Shown one piece after another: positions 11,639 to 22,300 of a stretch of 64,000 bases of DNA. Below the pieces are notes generated by a model, which ran no database searches, was not told the DNA's origin, and saw only the letters and a list, made by a program, of their open reading frames with translations. The stretch comes from Alphaproteobacteria bacterium (GTDB lineage Bacteria > Pseudomonadota > Alphaproteobacteria > Rhizobiales > JAJFHC01), in the NCBI GenBank assembly GCA_021775805.1, contig JAJFHD010000004.1, positions 43,953 through 107,952 of the forward strand. Reading direction: 5' to 3'. Positions within the stretch are counted from its first letter, which is position 1; every line of letters starts with the position of its first letter. A program made the translations under genes and the position numbers.

Positions 11639-12021
11639 GTTAACATTCATATTAGTTGATGCGACTCAGATCAGTTAACGTGCGCGTCCTTTACAACATG
11701 CCCTAGAGTCTGGACGGGTCACGATTAAGGGTCCACGAATCGATCTTATTTCCGTTAACGTTAGAAATCAGATGAAATTCCGTTTATTTCCCAATCACCG
11801 TAACGAACAGGATCAAGCCCGCCGCGCCCGTCAACTTCCTTCGGTCGTTGCGCCATTTCTGCATCGCGCTTTGCCCGCCGCGCTTCCGCTTCCTTTAGGG
11901 CCCGTTCGGCCGGCGTGCTCACATTGCTGTCCTTGACGTCACGTTCAAAGCCTTCGGAATTACCATCGTCGGATTTCGATGATGCGGGCGTTTCATTCGA
12001 TTCTGCATTCATGACGTTAAC
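11639..12021. repeat. Four GTTAAC hexamers around sdhAF4
   Basis: GTTAAC occurs at 11639-11644, 11674-11679, 11754-11759 and 12016-12021. The last overlaps the region just upstream of the small DUF1674 gene. The hexamer is AT-rich for this GC-rich window and is palindromic. It contains the TTAA half-site used by CtrA, but none of these four is spaced as a full TTAA-N7-TTAA box. A regulatory role is only a guess. Confidence 0.35.
11761..12012 (-). CDS. DUF1674 / SdhAF4-type succinate dehydrogenase assembly factor
   Basis: This 83-residue protein has a charged N-terminal helix region and a conserved C-terminus, GGLDPVRYGDWEINGISSDF. It matches the DUF1674/SdhAF4 signature in which a GG..P.RYGDWE..G...DF tail ends the protein. 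In mitochondria SdhAF4 helps mature the flavinylated SdhA subunit. The same role is inferred here. No sdh genes are in the window. Confidence 0.85.
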   Translation of the reverse strand: MNAESNETPASSKSDDGNSEGFERDVKDSNVSTPAERALKEAEARRAKRDAEMAQRPKEVDGRGGLDPVRYGDWEINGISSDF

Positions 12022-12160
12022 GGCAACCTTACTTTTTGGACAGGTTCTTGCAATTCGTGCTTGTGTTTCCCATCATATATCATGAAACCGTAAAGTGCAT
12101 CAGGACATGCACGATCTGGGGTGACGGTTTGACCCTCGACTTTGGAAGGACTGCCTGCCC

Positions 12161-13066
12161 GTGAATTACATGCGTACATCTCTTCTGCTCGCGGCCATGA
12201 CCGGATTGTTCCTGGCTGTCGGTTATCTGGTCGGCGGACAGGCCGGCATGCTGATCGCCTTTGCCGTGGCCCTGGCGATGAATGCGTTCAGCTACTGGAA
12301 TTCCGACAAGATGGTCCTGCGCATGCACGGTGCCCAGGAGGTCAACGATCAGACCGCGCCGGAATATGTCGAAATCGTCCGCCGCCTCGCCCGCAATGCG
12401 GACCTGCCGATGCCCAAGACTTATGTCATGCACAACGCCCAGCCCAACGCTTTTGCCACCGGCCGCGACCCTGAACATGCAGCCGTTGCCGCGACCACCG
12501 GTCTTCTCGAACGATTGACGCCTGAAGAGGTCGCCGGCGTCATGGCCCACGAGCTGGCCCATATCAAGAATCGCGACACCCTGATCATGACGATTACCGC
12601 GACGATTGCCGGCGCCATATCCATGCTCGCCAATTTTGCCATGTTCTTCCGCGGCGATCGCAACAACCCGCTTGGCCTGATCGGATCCCTCGCCCTGATG
12701 TTCCTGGCGCCGATGGCGGCGATGATCGTCCAGATGGCAATCAGCCGGAACCGGGAATATGCCGCGGACCGTCTCGGTGCCGAAATCTGCCGTCGGCCCA
12801 TGTGGCTGGGTTCGGCACTGGGACGACTGGAACAAGGGGCTCACGACTACGAAAACCAGGCGGCCGAACGCAACCCGGCGACAGCCCACATGTTCATCAT
12901 CAACCCCTTGTCCGGCGAGCGCATGGACGGTCTGTTTTCGACTCACCCCAACACACGCAACCGCATTGCAGCGCTCCAGAAACTGGCCAATGAATGGCAG
13001 ACCCCCGGTGCTGACACGGTGTTCGACCATGACGAAGACGAACGCAGGTCTGGACCCTGGACCTGA
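12161..13066 (+). CDS. htpX: Protease HtpX homologue
   Basis: HtpX is a membrane zinc metalloprotease of envelope protein quality control. The 301-residue protein has two N-terminal hydrophobic segments, the zinc motif HELAH ([14 protein letters not shown]) with a third ligand expected in [10 protein letters not shown], and two further helices around residues 145-200. The GTG start at 12161 gives [11 protein letters not shown], the common alphaproteobacterial HtpX beginning; an ATG three codons on is possible. Confidence 0.96.
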   Translation: MNYMRTSLLLAAMTGLFLAVGYLVGGQAGMLIAFAVALAMNAFSYWNSDKMVLRMHGAQEVNDQTAPEYVEIVRRLARNADLPMPKTYVMHNAQPNAFATGRDPEHAAVAATTGLLERLTPEEVAGVMAHELAHIKNRDTLIMTITATIAGAISMLANFAMFFRGDRNNPLGLIGSLALMFLAPMAAMIVQMAISRNREYAADRLGAEICRRPMWLGSALGRLEQGAHDYENQAAERNPATAHMFIINPLSGERMDGLFSTHPNTRNRIAALQKLANEWQTPGADTVFDHDEDERRSGPWT

Positions 13067-13144
13067 ACCGGTCTAAGGGAGACGTCTGAAGTCGGGGATG
13101 CGTCTTCCTTCACCCTGGCAGTAACCCTGAAGCCGGACCTCTCC

Positions 13145-14476
13145 GTGACACCAACAAAAACCGGATTACCCGTCCGCCGCCTGTCTGCAGAAATCGTCCG
13201 CGACATCCTGGTCGGCAGAAATCCCCTCGATGAGGTGTTGGGCACTTGTGCCCAATCCAGTGACTTTCGCGCTCTGGAACAGCGCGACCGATCCTTTATC
13301 CGTGCCATTGTCATGACCACCATCAGACGACTTGGACAGATCGACGCCGTATTGGCCTCGTTTCTGGCGAAGCCGTTGCCGGCCAAATCGGGAACCGCCC
13401 GCCACATCCTGCTCACCGGTGCCGCCCAGTTGCTGTTTCTGGAAACCTCGCCCTATGCCGCCATCGACAATGCCGTCCGGCTCGCCGCCCTCGACCGCAG
13501 CACCGCCGGTTTCAAGGGGCTGATCAACGCCGTCCTCCGCAAGGTTGCCGATCAGGGTCCGGCCCTGATTGCCGCCCAGGATGCCGCCAGGCTCAACACA
13601 CCCGACTGGCTGTGGAACCGCTGGATGGCCACCTACGGAGAAACCGTCACCCGGCAAATCGCGGAGCATCATCTGAAGGAACCTGCCCTGGATCTGACGG
13701 CCAGGTCCGATCCTGAAGCGTTGGCGGCAGCCCTCCAAGGCCAGCGCCTGCCCACCGGCACGGTGCGGTTGGCCTCAGCGGGGCGGATCGAGAGCCTGGC
13801 CGGATATGAACGAGGAGAATGGTGGGTGCAGGACGCTGCCGCCTGTCTGCCGGCGCTTCTGCTCGGCGACATCGCCGGCCGCAACGTGCTCGACCTGTGC
13901 GCCGCACCCGGTGGAAAAACCGCGCAGCTTGCCGCCCGGGGCGCTCGGGTGACCGCCGTCGACCGGTCCGCTGCGCGCCTGGAACGCCTGAACGAAAACA
14001 TGAAACGTCTGGGCCTTGACACGGATGTGGTCAAGGCCGACGCGTCGACGTTTACCCCTGATGTGCGACCCGACGCCATCCTGCTCGATGCCCCGTGCAG
14101 CGCCACCGGAACCATCCGGCGCCACCCCGATGTCGGCTGGAACAAGACCGAGGCCATGATCGAGACATTGACCGTGACCCAGGCCCGTCTTCTGCGTCAC
14201 GCTGGATCGCTGCTCGACCCCGGAGCCCGGCTCATATACTGCACCTGTTCGCTGGAACCCGAGGAAGGGATCGCCCAGATCGAGGCACTGCTGGTAGAAG
14301 ACACCGGGCTGTCACGCGTACCGGTCGAACCTGCCGAAGTGCCCGGATTCGAAGCTGCCGTCACCGCGGCCGGTGACCTTCGTACCCTGCCCTTCCACTG
14401 CAACGGCCCGGCAATCGCCAATCCGGGGGCGGACGGGTTCTTTGTTGCGCGTCTTCAACGCGTGAACATCGTCTGA
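13145..14476 (+). CDS. rsmB: 16S rRNA m5C methyltransferase RsmB-like
   Basis: The 443-residue protein has an N-terminal NusB-like helical RNA-binding domain (about 10-145) and a C-terminal SAM-dependent RsmB/NOP2 domain. The SAM motif is VLDLCAAPGGKTAQLA. The catalytic cysteine motifs appear as LLDAPCSATGTIRRHPDV and YCTCSLEPEEG. In E. coli RsmB makes m5C967. The start is a GTG at 13145. It precedes rpe, a common alphaproteobacterial order. Confidence 0.95.
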   Translation: MTPTKTGLPVRRLSAEIVRDILVGRNPLDEVLGTCAQSSDFRALEQRDRSFIRAIVMTTIRRLGQIDAVLASFLAKPLPAKSGTARHILLTGAAQLLFLETSPYAAIDNAVRLAALDRSTAGFKGLINAVLRKVADQGPALIAAQDAARLNTPDWLWNRWMATYGETVTRQIAEHHLKEPALDLTARSDPEALAAALQGQRLPTGTVRLASAGRIESLAGYERGEWWVQDAAACLPALLLGDIAGRNVLDLCAAPGGKTAQLAARGARVTAVDRSAARLERLNENMKRLGLDTDVVKADASTFTPDVRPDAILLDAPCSATGTIRRHPDVGWNKTEAMIETLTVTQARLLRHAGSLLDPGARLIYCTCSLEPEEGIAQIEALLVEDTGLSRVPVEPAEVPGFEAAVTAAGDLRTLPFHCNGPAIANPGADGFFVARLQRVNIV

Positions 14477-14521
14477 TCAATCTGTTGCCGGTTTAGGCAT
14501 CCGCTGATAAGGAATAGGCCC

Positions 14522-15199
14522 ATGTCCCAGGTATCCAAATCCCGCGAAATCAAGATCGCTCCATCCATCCTGGCCGCCGATTTCTCCCGTTTAGGCGCCG
14601 AGGTCCGGGCTATCGACGAGGCCGGCGCCGACTACATCCATCTGGATGTCATGGACGGCCATTTTGTCCCGAACATCAGTTTCGGTCCCAGCGTTATCAA
14701 ATCGTTAAGACCCCATACCGATAAGATATTCGATGTGCATCTGATGATTGCACCGGTTGATCCATTTGTGGAGGCATTTGCCGAGGCAGGCGCGAACATC
14801 ATTACCTTCCACCCGGAAGCGGGACCACACTGCCACCGCACCATTCAGGCCATCCGCGCCCAGGGCTGCAAGGTCGGTGTGTCTCTCAATCCGGGGACGC
14901 CAATCGACGTGCTCGAACCGATCATCGGTGACATCGATCTGGTGCTGGTAATGACGGTCAACCCCGGCTTTGGCGGTCAGGGTTTCATTGACAGCCAGTT
15001 GAACAAGATTGGCCGTCTGCGCGAATGGATCGATCAACTGGAACGTGACATTGATCTGGAAGTAGATGGCGGCATCAACTTCGATACAGCCCCTAAGGCG
15101 ATCGCGGCAGGCGCGAACATTCTGGTTGCCGGCACAGCCACCTTTGCCGGTGGGCCGCCCGTCTATGGCAGCAACATTACCCGGTTGCGAACGCCCTGA
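14522..15199 (+). CDS. rpe: Ribulose-phosphate 3-epimerase
   Basis: Rpe interconverts ribulose 5-phosphate and xylulose 5-phosphate. The 225-residue TIM barrel shows [48 protein letters not shown] and EVDGGIN. These contain the metal-binding His/Asp residues of the family. The end lies 15 bp before the heparinase-like gene. Confidence 0.98.
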   Translation: MSQVSKSREIKIAPSILAADFSRLGAEVRAIDEAGADYIHLDVMDGHFVPNISFGPSVIKSLRPHTDKIFDVHLMIAPVDPFVEAFAEAGANIITFHPEAGPHCHRTIQAIRAQGCKVGVSLNPGTPIDVLEPIIGDIDLVLVMTVNPGFGGQGFIDSQLNKIGRLREWIDQLERDIDLEVDGGINFDTAPKAIAAGANILVAGTATFAGGPPVYGSNITRLRTP

Positions 15200-15214
15200 G
15201 CAACAAGACCTCCC

Positions 15215-17020
15215 GTGCTCCCTCTTCCGGGAGCAGGCCCGGTGAAGCTGTCAGCACTTCAACACAGCGGCGCACGTTCAAACACTCTGCCGGGGTTTCT
15301 GACCGCACTTGGCCGCTACACGGTCCTCAAACCGTTTTTCAAGAAATTGCCGCAGCGTGTGTTTGTCGGCGGCCCGTCTCCAAGCCGCATTGTTGCAGAC
15401 ACGTCACCGCTTCTGGCGGGAGACCCGGCCATCGCGGATGCCTTCTACCGTGGTGAGGTCACCCTCGCCGGGCACACCGTGAGGACGGGAACTCAATCGC
15501 TCTTTGCATCTGCCCCTACCAGGACCTGGCTCCTGGAGCTGGTTGGCTTCGATTGGCTCAGGCATCACGCCGCTGCCGCCAATCCGGTTGCCAATGCCCA
15601 GGCTCAGGCCATCGTATCCGAATGGATTGACGTTCAGGGCCACTGGCACGATATCGCCTGGAAGCCGGTAGTCGTGGCCAGGCGCCTGTCAGCCTGGATC
15701 TGCAATGCGGAGATGTTGTATCGCCAGGCACCGGAACCGTTTCAGGACAAGCTTGTAGACTCGATGGGCCGCCAGTTGAGATATCTGCTCTGGTCTGCGG
15801 ACAGTGTTTCCCAACCCGTCGACCGGCTCATGGTCCGCACGGCGATTGTTCAGGCTGTGATCTGTCTGGATGGATGCCAGAAATATCGAAGCCGTGCCGT
15901 TGAAAGCCTGTCTGCCGAGCTCGAAACCCAGATCCTGGCGGATGGCAGTCACCGGTCCCGCAACCCGGAGGTGCTGATCAGACTGCTTGGCGTGCTGATC
16001 CCCTTGCGGCGAACCTTCGAGACCTGTGCATTGGAGCTGCCTCATGCCCTGTTATGTGCCATCGAGAGGATGATCCCAATGCTGCGGCTGTTGTGTCATT
16101 CGGACGGCGGACTGGCGCTGTTCAACGGCGTTCGCACAATCATGAAAGACCGGGTCGCCGGCATTCTCGAAACCGACTCGACGCAAGGCCGCCCGCTGAC
16201 CCACGGCCGTCACAGCGGTTATCATCGCATGGTCCATGACAAGACCACGGTAATTGCCGACATGGGACGCCCGGCCCGGGGACCCTACGGTCCGGACGCC
16301 CACGCCGGCTGTCTGTCTTTCGAGCTCAGCCACGGCCATCATCGGATCGTCGTCAATTGCGGGGCGGCCTCCGACGATGACCTCGAATGGCACCACGTCG
16401 CCTGCACCACGGCCGCCCATTCCACAGCCACACTCAACGACCGCTCCAGTGGACGTATTCGAAAATGGCGCGGTTTCGGGCTGTTCCGCCAGCGGGTCGC
16501 CGGACCGACCCTGTGCGAGAGTGAACGCAGAGACGGGCCTGCCGGTGCGATAGTCGAAGCCTGGCACAACGGTTATGAATCCCGCTTCGGCCTGACCCAC
16601 GCACGGCGGCTTTTCCTCGATCATGACGGCGGCGACCTGCGCGGTGAAGACAGGTTCAATCAATCCTTGGCGTCCGGTGCCCCGGCACGGACCGACAATG
16701 AGTACTGCATAAGATTTCATCTCCATCCCGCTGTTCGGGCCACAAGGGCCAAGGACGGCAACACCATCCTGTTGAGCCTCCCCAATCATGTGGGATGGCG
16801 CTTCAATGCGTCGGGCGCGCGGATTTCTCTGGAAGACAGCATCTATCTTGCCGACAGCGACACACCGCGCCGCAGCCGCCAGATCGTCATTCACGGTCAC
16901 GTCAACGATGCACCCGTGGTCAAATGGGCGTTCAAGAAAATGTCAAAGGTCACGTCCCCCCCGAATCAGCCTGCCGATCAGGCCCTCCAGCTTCCACTTC
17001 AAGGTGGATCCGACGGTTGA
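15215..17020 (+). CDS. Heparinase II/III-like protein
   Basis: The 601-residue protein has an N-terminal helical (alpha-toroid-like) half and a C-terminal beta-sandwich half. Indicative segments are RHHAAAANPVANAQAQ, SDGGLALFNGVRTI, FELSHGHHRIVVNCG and RFHLHPAVRAT. This matches the heparinase II/III-like family often found between rpe and purH in alphaproteobacteria. It is probably a polysaccharide lyase or a relative acting on an acidic glycan; the substrate is unknown. No signal peptide is obvious, so it may act in the cytoplasm or be exported in another way. The start is a GTG at 15215. Confidence 0.85.
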   Translation: MLPLPGAGPVKLSALQHSGARSNTLPGFLTALGRYTVLKPFFKKLPQRVFVGGPSPSRIVADTSPLLAGDPAIADAFYRGEVTLAGHTVRTGTQSLFASAPTRTWLLELVGFDWLRHHAAAANPVANAQAQAIVSEWIDVQGHWHDIAWKPVVVARRLSAWICNAEMLYRQAPEPFQDKLVDSMGRQLRYLLWSADSVSQPVDRLMVRTAIVQAVICLDGCQKYRSRAVESLSAELETQILADGSHRSRNPEVLIRLLGVLIPLRRTFETCALELPHALLCAIERMIPMLRLLCHSDGGLALFNGVRTIMKDRVAGILETDSTQGRPLTHGRHSGYHRMVHDKTTVIADMGRPARGPYGPDAHAGCLSFELSHGHHRIVVNCGAASDDDLEWHHVACTTAAHSTATLNDRSSGRIRKWRGFGLFRQRVAGPTLCESERRDGPAGAIVEAWHNGYESRFGLTHARRLFLDHDGGDLRGEDRFNQSLASGAPARTDNEYCIRFHLHPAVRATRAKDGNTILLSLPNHVGWRFNASGARISLEDSIYLADSDTPRRSRQIVIHGHVNDAPVVKWAFKKMSKVTSPPNQPADQALQLPLQGGSDG

Positions 17021-17133
17021 CAATCCCGACCGTTACTTAAGGGCTCCACAGGCGTCAATCTGTCTGTTCATGATCACGCCGTTTCATGCTATCGCGTCTG
17101 CGATTGCCGTTCGTACTGATCCCGGGAGCCCCC

Positions 17134-18726
17134 ATGTCCACAGACCTCCAGCCCGTTCGCCGCGCCTTGATATCGGTTTCCGACAAGGCAGGGCTTACGG
17201 AGTTCGCTGCCAGCCTTGCCGGGCAGGGCATAGAGCTTGTTTCCACCGGCGGCACCTCGAAGGCGATTGCCGGGGCCGGCCTGTCCGTAAGGGACGTCTC
17301 CGACCTGACCGGTTTCCCCGAAATGATGGACGGGCGGCTCAAGACCCTTCATCCGCTTGTCCATGGCGGATTGCTCGCCATCAGGGACGACGAAGCCCAC
17401 CGCGACGCCCAGGCCAGCCACGACATTGCCGACATCGATCTGCTGGTGGTCAACCTCTACCCGTTCGAAGAAACAGTTGCGGCCGGCGCGGACTTTGCCG
17501 ACTGTATTGAGAACATAGACATCGGCGGGCCGGCCATGATCAGGGCGGCCGCCAAAAACCACAGGTTTGTCATCGTTGTCGTCGATCCGGCTGACTACAG
17601 TGTAGTCCTCGACGCTCTTGCCGCCGGCAACGGTATGATTGGTACAGATTTGCGTCAGCGACTGGCGGCAAAGGCCTATGCCCGGACAGCCGCCTATGAT
17701 GCCGCCATAAGCGCCTGGTTCGCCGGTCAACTGGGTGAGACGGTGCCCGACTACAGGGCATTCGGCGGCCGCCTTGCCCAAAGCCTGCGATACGGAGAAA
17801 ACCCCCATCAAACTGCGGCGTTTTACAAGACCGGGGATGCCCGGCCGGGTGTGGCCAGCGCCCGCCAGGTCCAGGGCAAGGAACTGAGCTACAACAACCT
17901 CAACGATACCGATGCCGCGTTTGAATGTGTCGCCGAGTTCGCCGCTCACGAAGCCGCCGCCGTCGCCATAATAAAACACGCCAATCCGTGTGGCGTTGCC
18001 GTTGGCGAAACCCTGACCGAAGCCTATCGCAAGGCCTTGCGCTGTGACCCGGTCAGTGCCTTCGGCGGGATCATCGCGCTCAACCGGCCGCTCGACGGCG
18101 AGGTCGCCGAACAGATCGTTGACATCTTCACCGAAGTGATCATCGCGCCCGGCGCCGATGAAAACGCACTGTCCATTCTGGCGGCAAAGAAGAACCTGCG
18201 CCTGCTGCTGACCGATGGCCTGCCCGACCCCCGCGACGAAGGGTTGACGGTCAAGTCGGTCTCCGGCGGCCTGCTTGTCCAGAGCCGCGACAATGGCAGT
18301 GTGGATGGGCTTGACCTGAAAGTCGTCACAAAGCGTCAGCCGTCAGAGCGGGAACTGGCAGATCTGAAATTCGCCTTCCGGGTCTGCAAGCACGTCAAGT
18401 CCAACGCGATCATCTATGCCCGCGACGGCGCGACGGTGGGCATTGGTGCCGGTCAGATGAGCCGGATCGACTCGTCGCGGATCGCTGCCCGCAAGTCGGC
18501 GGATGCCGCCGGGACCGAGGGTTTGAGCGAGCCCTTGGCGGTCGGGTCCGTGGTCGCCTCCGATGCTTTTTTTCCCTTTCCGGACGGATTGCTGAGTGCC
18601 GCTGAGGCCGGCGCCACGGCCGTAATCCAGCCGGGCGGCTCGATGCGCGACGGCGACGTCATTGCCGCCGCCGATGACGCCGGTCTGGCCATGGTGTTCA
18701 CCGGCATGCGGCATTTCCGCCACTAG
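17134..18726 (+). CDS. purH: Bifunctional AICAR transformylase / IMP cyclohydrolase
   Basis: PurH performs the last two steps of IMP synthesis. The 530-residue protein has the MGS-like cyclohydrolase domain ([28 protein letters not shown]) and the transformylase domain ([36 protein letters not shown]). I chose the ATG at 17134 ([14 protein letters not shown]), not the track start at 17086, because homologues begin a few residues before the ISVSDK motif. Confidence 0.98.
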   Translation: MSTDLQPVRRALISVSDKAGLTEFAASLAGQGIELVSTGGTSKAIAGAGLSVRDVSDLTGFPEMMDGRLKTLHPLVHGGLLAIRDDEAHRDAQASHDIADIDLLVVNLYPFEETVAAGADFADCIENIDIGGPAMIRAAAKNHRFVIVVVDPADYSVVLDALAAGNGMIGTDLRQRLAAKAYARTAAYDAAISAWFAGQLGETVPDYRAFGGRLAQSLRYGENPHQTAAFYKTGDARPGVASARQVQGKELSYNNLNDTDAAFECVAEFAAHEAAAVAIIKHANPCGVAVGETLTEAYRKALRCDPVSAFGGIIALNRPLDGEVAEQIVDIFTEVIIAPGADENALSILAAKKNLRLLLTDGLPDPRDEGLTVKSVSGGLLVQSRDNGSVDGLDLKVVTKRQPSERELADLKFAFRVCKHVKSNAIIYARDGATVGIGAGQMSRIDSSRIAARKSADAAGTEGLSEPLAVGSVVASDAFFPFPDGLLSAAEAGATAVIQPGGSMRDGDVIAAADDAGLAMVFTGMRHFRH

Positions 18727-18845
18727 ACCGGATACGGTCTAAAATTCGGCCCCTTACCAACCATCTATCACGAGACGCAGCGACTCATGGTGGTCCGGCA
18801 GCCGTCTGGTCTCGTTTTAAGCGAGTGTTTGAAAGGTATTCTGCG

Positions 18846-19337
18846 ATGACGGTGGTGGTTCGCGTTTTGAGTCTGTTGGCTCTGCTGTTTCCAGGAGCCC
18901 TGTTTCCGGCAGCAGCCAAGGCCGGCGAGGTCGGCAAGGTCGGCGTCGACTGGCTCGGCAACGACATCGTCGTCGAGGCCATTGCCGATCCGAAGATCGA
19001 GGGGATAACCTGTCACGTTTCCTTCTTCGAACGCGGATTGATCGACCGGCTGCAAAAGGGTGACTGGTTTGAGGATCCATCAAACTCGTCGATCTCCTGC
19101 CGCCAGACCGGGCCGATCTCGATCGGCGATATCGACAAGGACAAGAATGGCGAAAAAGTCTTCAGCCAGCGTACCTCGTTGATCTGGAAAGCGTTGGACG
19201 TCACCCGGATCTTCGACGCCGGGACAAACACGCTGATCTACCTGGCACACGCAAAACAGGTACAGGACGGTTCCGCCAAAATGTCGATTTCCACGGTTCC
19301 GCTGTTCAATACGCAAGCCGTGTGGAAAAAGAACTAG
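18846..19337 (+). CDS. creA: CreA family secreted protein
   Basis: The 163-residue protein has an N-terminal signal peptide (VLSLLALLFPGALFPAAAKA) and the CreA core GKVGVDWLGNDIVVEAIADP, ITCHVSFFERGLID and ISCRQTGPI. CreA is a conserved periplasmic protein of unknown function whose name comes from its position in the E. coli creABCD locus; no creBCD genes are seen here. I used the ATG at 18846. It converges with the glutamate dehydrogenase gene. Confidence 0.9.
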   Translation: MTVVVRVLSLLALLFPGALFPAAAKAGEVGKVGVDWLGNDIVVEAIADPKIEGITCHVSFFERGLIDRLQKGDWFEDPSNSSISCRQTGPISIGDIDKDKNGEKVFSQRTSLIWKALDVTRIFDAGTNTLIYLAHAKQVQDGSAKMSISTVPLFNTQAVWKKN

Positions 19338-19345
19338 GGCAGCGT

Positions 19346-22300
19346 TTACCCGTCCTGCAGATCGAGCAGATAGCTGCCGGCCACGGCCACTTTCGCAAGT
19401 GTCAGATCGCCGCTGTCGATCATTTCCATCATTGCCTTCTCGGTGCGTTCAAGTGTTTCCGGCCGGGCCTTGGCCCACGCCGACAGGGCATCCCCCTTGC
19501 CTTTTGAGGAACGCAGGATATCGGCAACAAGACTCCGCTGGGTACCGAGGATGCTCTCGACAGACCGGCCAAGCGCCAGCCGGTCGAAATAGTCCGTGAC
19601 CTCGACGTCGCCAGCCCGTGCGGCCAGGCGATCGATGCCCAGACGCACGCCAATCCCATAGAAAGCGCGGGCAACGTCAGGCACGGACTTCTTGGTTTGT
19701 GTCGCCACAAGGACGATGTCGGTGCCGCGCGACAGATAGCGGAGCCGGGCAACCTGGCCGGCCAGCGCTTTGGGAACCTTTTGGGCGACAAGGTCCTTTT
19801 CGGCCGCAGCAACGCGCTTCTGGGCTGCATCCGGCAGCACTTTGTCCAGAACGCCGGACAACGCCTGTATGCCGGCGTGGTAATGCGCAATCTGCTTGTC
19901 CAACGGAGCCGACATCGATCCGTTGCGCAGGAACCAGACGGTCTGTCGTCTGAGCGTTTCCTGAAGATCGAGATAGAGCGCGGTTTGTGTCCCGCTGGCA
20001 ACCTTGTTGTCCAGGCTGTCGACTTCTTCGTTCAGGGCCCGGAATCCGAAGCAGTCCCGCGCCATGGCAAAGGCCCTGGCAATGGAAGCCACGTCCGCTC
20101 CGGTTTCATCTTGAAGACGGCTGACGAATGTCGGGCCGCCGCGGTTGATGATGCTGTTGGCAAGCAGTGTCGCAATGATTTCCCGCCTCAGCCTGTGTCC
20201 GGCAATTTCCTTGGGGTATTTGGATTGCAGCCGGGTCGGGAAATATCCGAGGAGTTCGCTGTCAAAATAGGCATCGTCAGGGATGCTGCATTTGAGCAGA
20301 TCTCCAAACAGGGTGATCTTGGCATAGGCCATGATGACCGACAGTTCCGGCCGGGTGAGCGGGTCTTTCGCGACTTCGCGCTCGGCAAGCTCCAGATCGT
20401 CGGGTAGAAATTCTATCGCACGGTCGAGCAGGTCCCGCGACTCGAGCTCACGCATGAAGCGGGCGTGATAGGCCATGTCGTCGAGGCTGATGGTCTCGGT
20501 CAATGTCAGGCTCAGGGTCTGCTGATAATTGTTCCGCAACACCAGGCTGGCGACTTCGCTGGTCATTTCGGCCAGCAGCTTGTTGCGGGCCTTGCGGTTC
20601 AGTTTCCCCGCAGCCTCCGCCGCCCCCAGGGCAATCTTGATGTTGACTTCCACATCCGATGAATTGACGCCGGCCGAGTTGTCGATCGCATCGGTGTTGA
20701 CGCGGCCGCCATGCTTGGCAAACTCGATGCGGGCCCGCTGGGTAAGTCCCAGATTGGCGCCTTCGCCGATGACCTTTGCGCCCACTTCCGGCGCCGTGAT
20801 CCGCAAAGGATCGGTCGCACGGTCCCCGACCTGATCATCGGTTTCGGTCGTGGCGCGGATGTAGGTGCCGATGCCGCCGAACCACAGAAGATCCGACGGC
20901 ATCTTGAGCAGCGCTTTGATCAGATCGTTCGGGGTCGTGGTCTTGGTCTTTATCCCGGTCAGTGCCTGAATTTCCGGACTGAGCGCAATCGACTTGTCGG
21001 CCCGGCTGAAAATGCCGCCGCCCTTGCTGATCAGTTTGGCCGAGTAGTCCCGCCATGTGGACCGCGCCAGGTTGAACATGCGCTGGCGCTCGGCATGGCT
21101 CTTGGCCGGATTGGGGTCGGGGTCGATGAAGATGTCGCGATGGTCGAAGGCCGCCACCAGCTTGGTCTGAGTCGACAGCAGCATGCCGTTGCCGAAGACA
21201 TCGCCCGACATGTCGCCGCAGCCCACCGCCGTGAACGGTTCGGATTGAATGTCTCTTTCCATCTCCCGGAAATGCCGCTTCACGGCTTCCCAGCCGCCAC
21301 GCGCGGTGATGCCCATCTTCTTGTGATCGTATCCGGCCGAACCGCCCGAGGCGAAGGCATCGCCCAGCCAGAAGTCGCGGTCTTCGGAAATGCCGTTTGC
21401 GATGTCGGAGAATGTGGCCGTGCCCTTGTCGGCAGCGACCACCAGGTAAGGGTCGTCGCCGTCGTGACGGACCACTTCCAGAGGCGGCACCACCGCCTCG
21501 CCCTTGAGGTTGTCCGTAACATCGAGCAGGCTTGTGATGAACACCTTGTAACACCGGATCGCCTCTTCCTGAATGACCTCCCGGGCCGCACTCATGTCCA
21601 GCAGTTTGGGAACGAAGCCGCCCTTCGAGCCGACCGGCACGATCACTGCGTTCTTGACCTGCTGTGCCTTGACCAGGCCCAGCACCTCGGTGCGGAAATC
21701 TTCCGGCCGGTCGGACCAGCGCAGCCCGCCCCGGGCAATCGCGCCGCCGCGCAGGTGAATGCCTTCGATGTCCGGTGCATAGACGAAGATTTCCGCAAAC
21801 GGCCGTGGCTTCGGCAGATCGTCGATGTTTTTGGATCGAATCTTGATCGCCAGGGCCGCCCGGAAGCCGCCGTCTGCATTGCGTTGGAAGAAATTGGTGC
21901 GCAGGGCCGTGTTGATAACATTGGAAAACCGCCGCAGGACGCGGTCTTCGTTGAGGCTGGCGACATCGTCGAGGGCCTTTTCGATCGCCTTGTTGATGCG
22001 TTTTTCGCGGGCCGCCCGGTCCTTGGCCGTGGCCGGATCGAAGCGGCAGTGGAACAGCTCGACAAGCTTGGCGGCAATGCCGGAATGCCTGACCAGCGTC
22101 GACCAGATATAGATGTTGCTGAAGGGAATCGCTGCCTGGCGCAGGTATTTGGCAACCGCCCTGAGCACCGACACATCCCGCCAGGCAATCGACCGGGCGA
22201 TCACCAGGGCGTTGAAACCATCGTTCTCCGCTGCACCGTTCCACACAGCCAGGAAGCATTCCTTCAGGAGTACCTTGAGGTCGTCCAGCGCCACGTCGTT

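Noticed and set aside
12080-13030. 316-residue minus-strand ORF opposite htpX
   Set aside because: Shadow of htpX, whose HELAH motif is intact.
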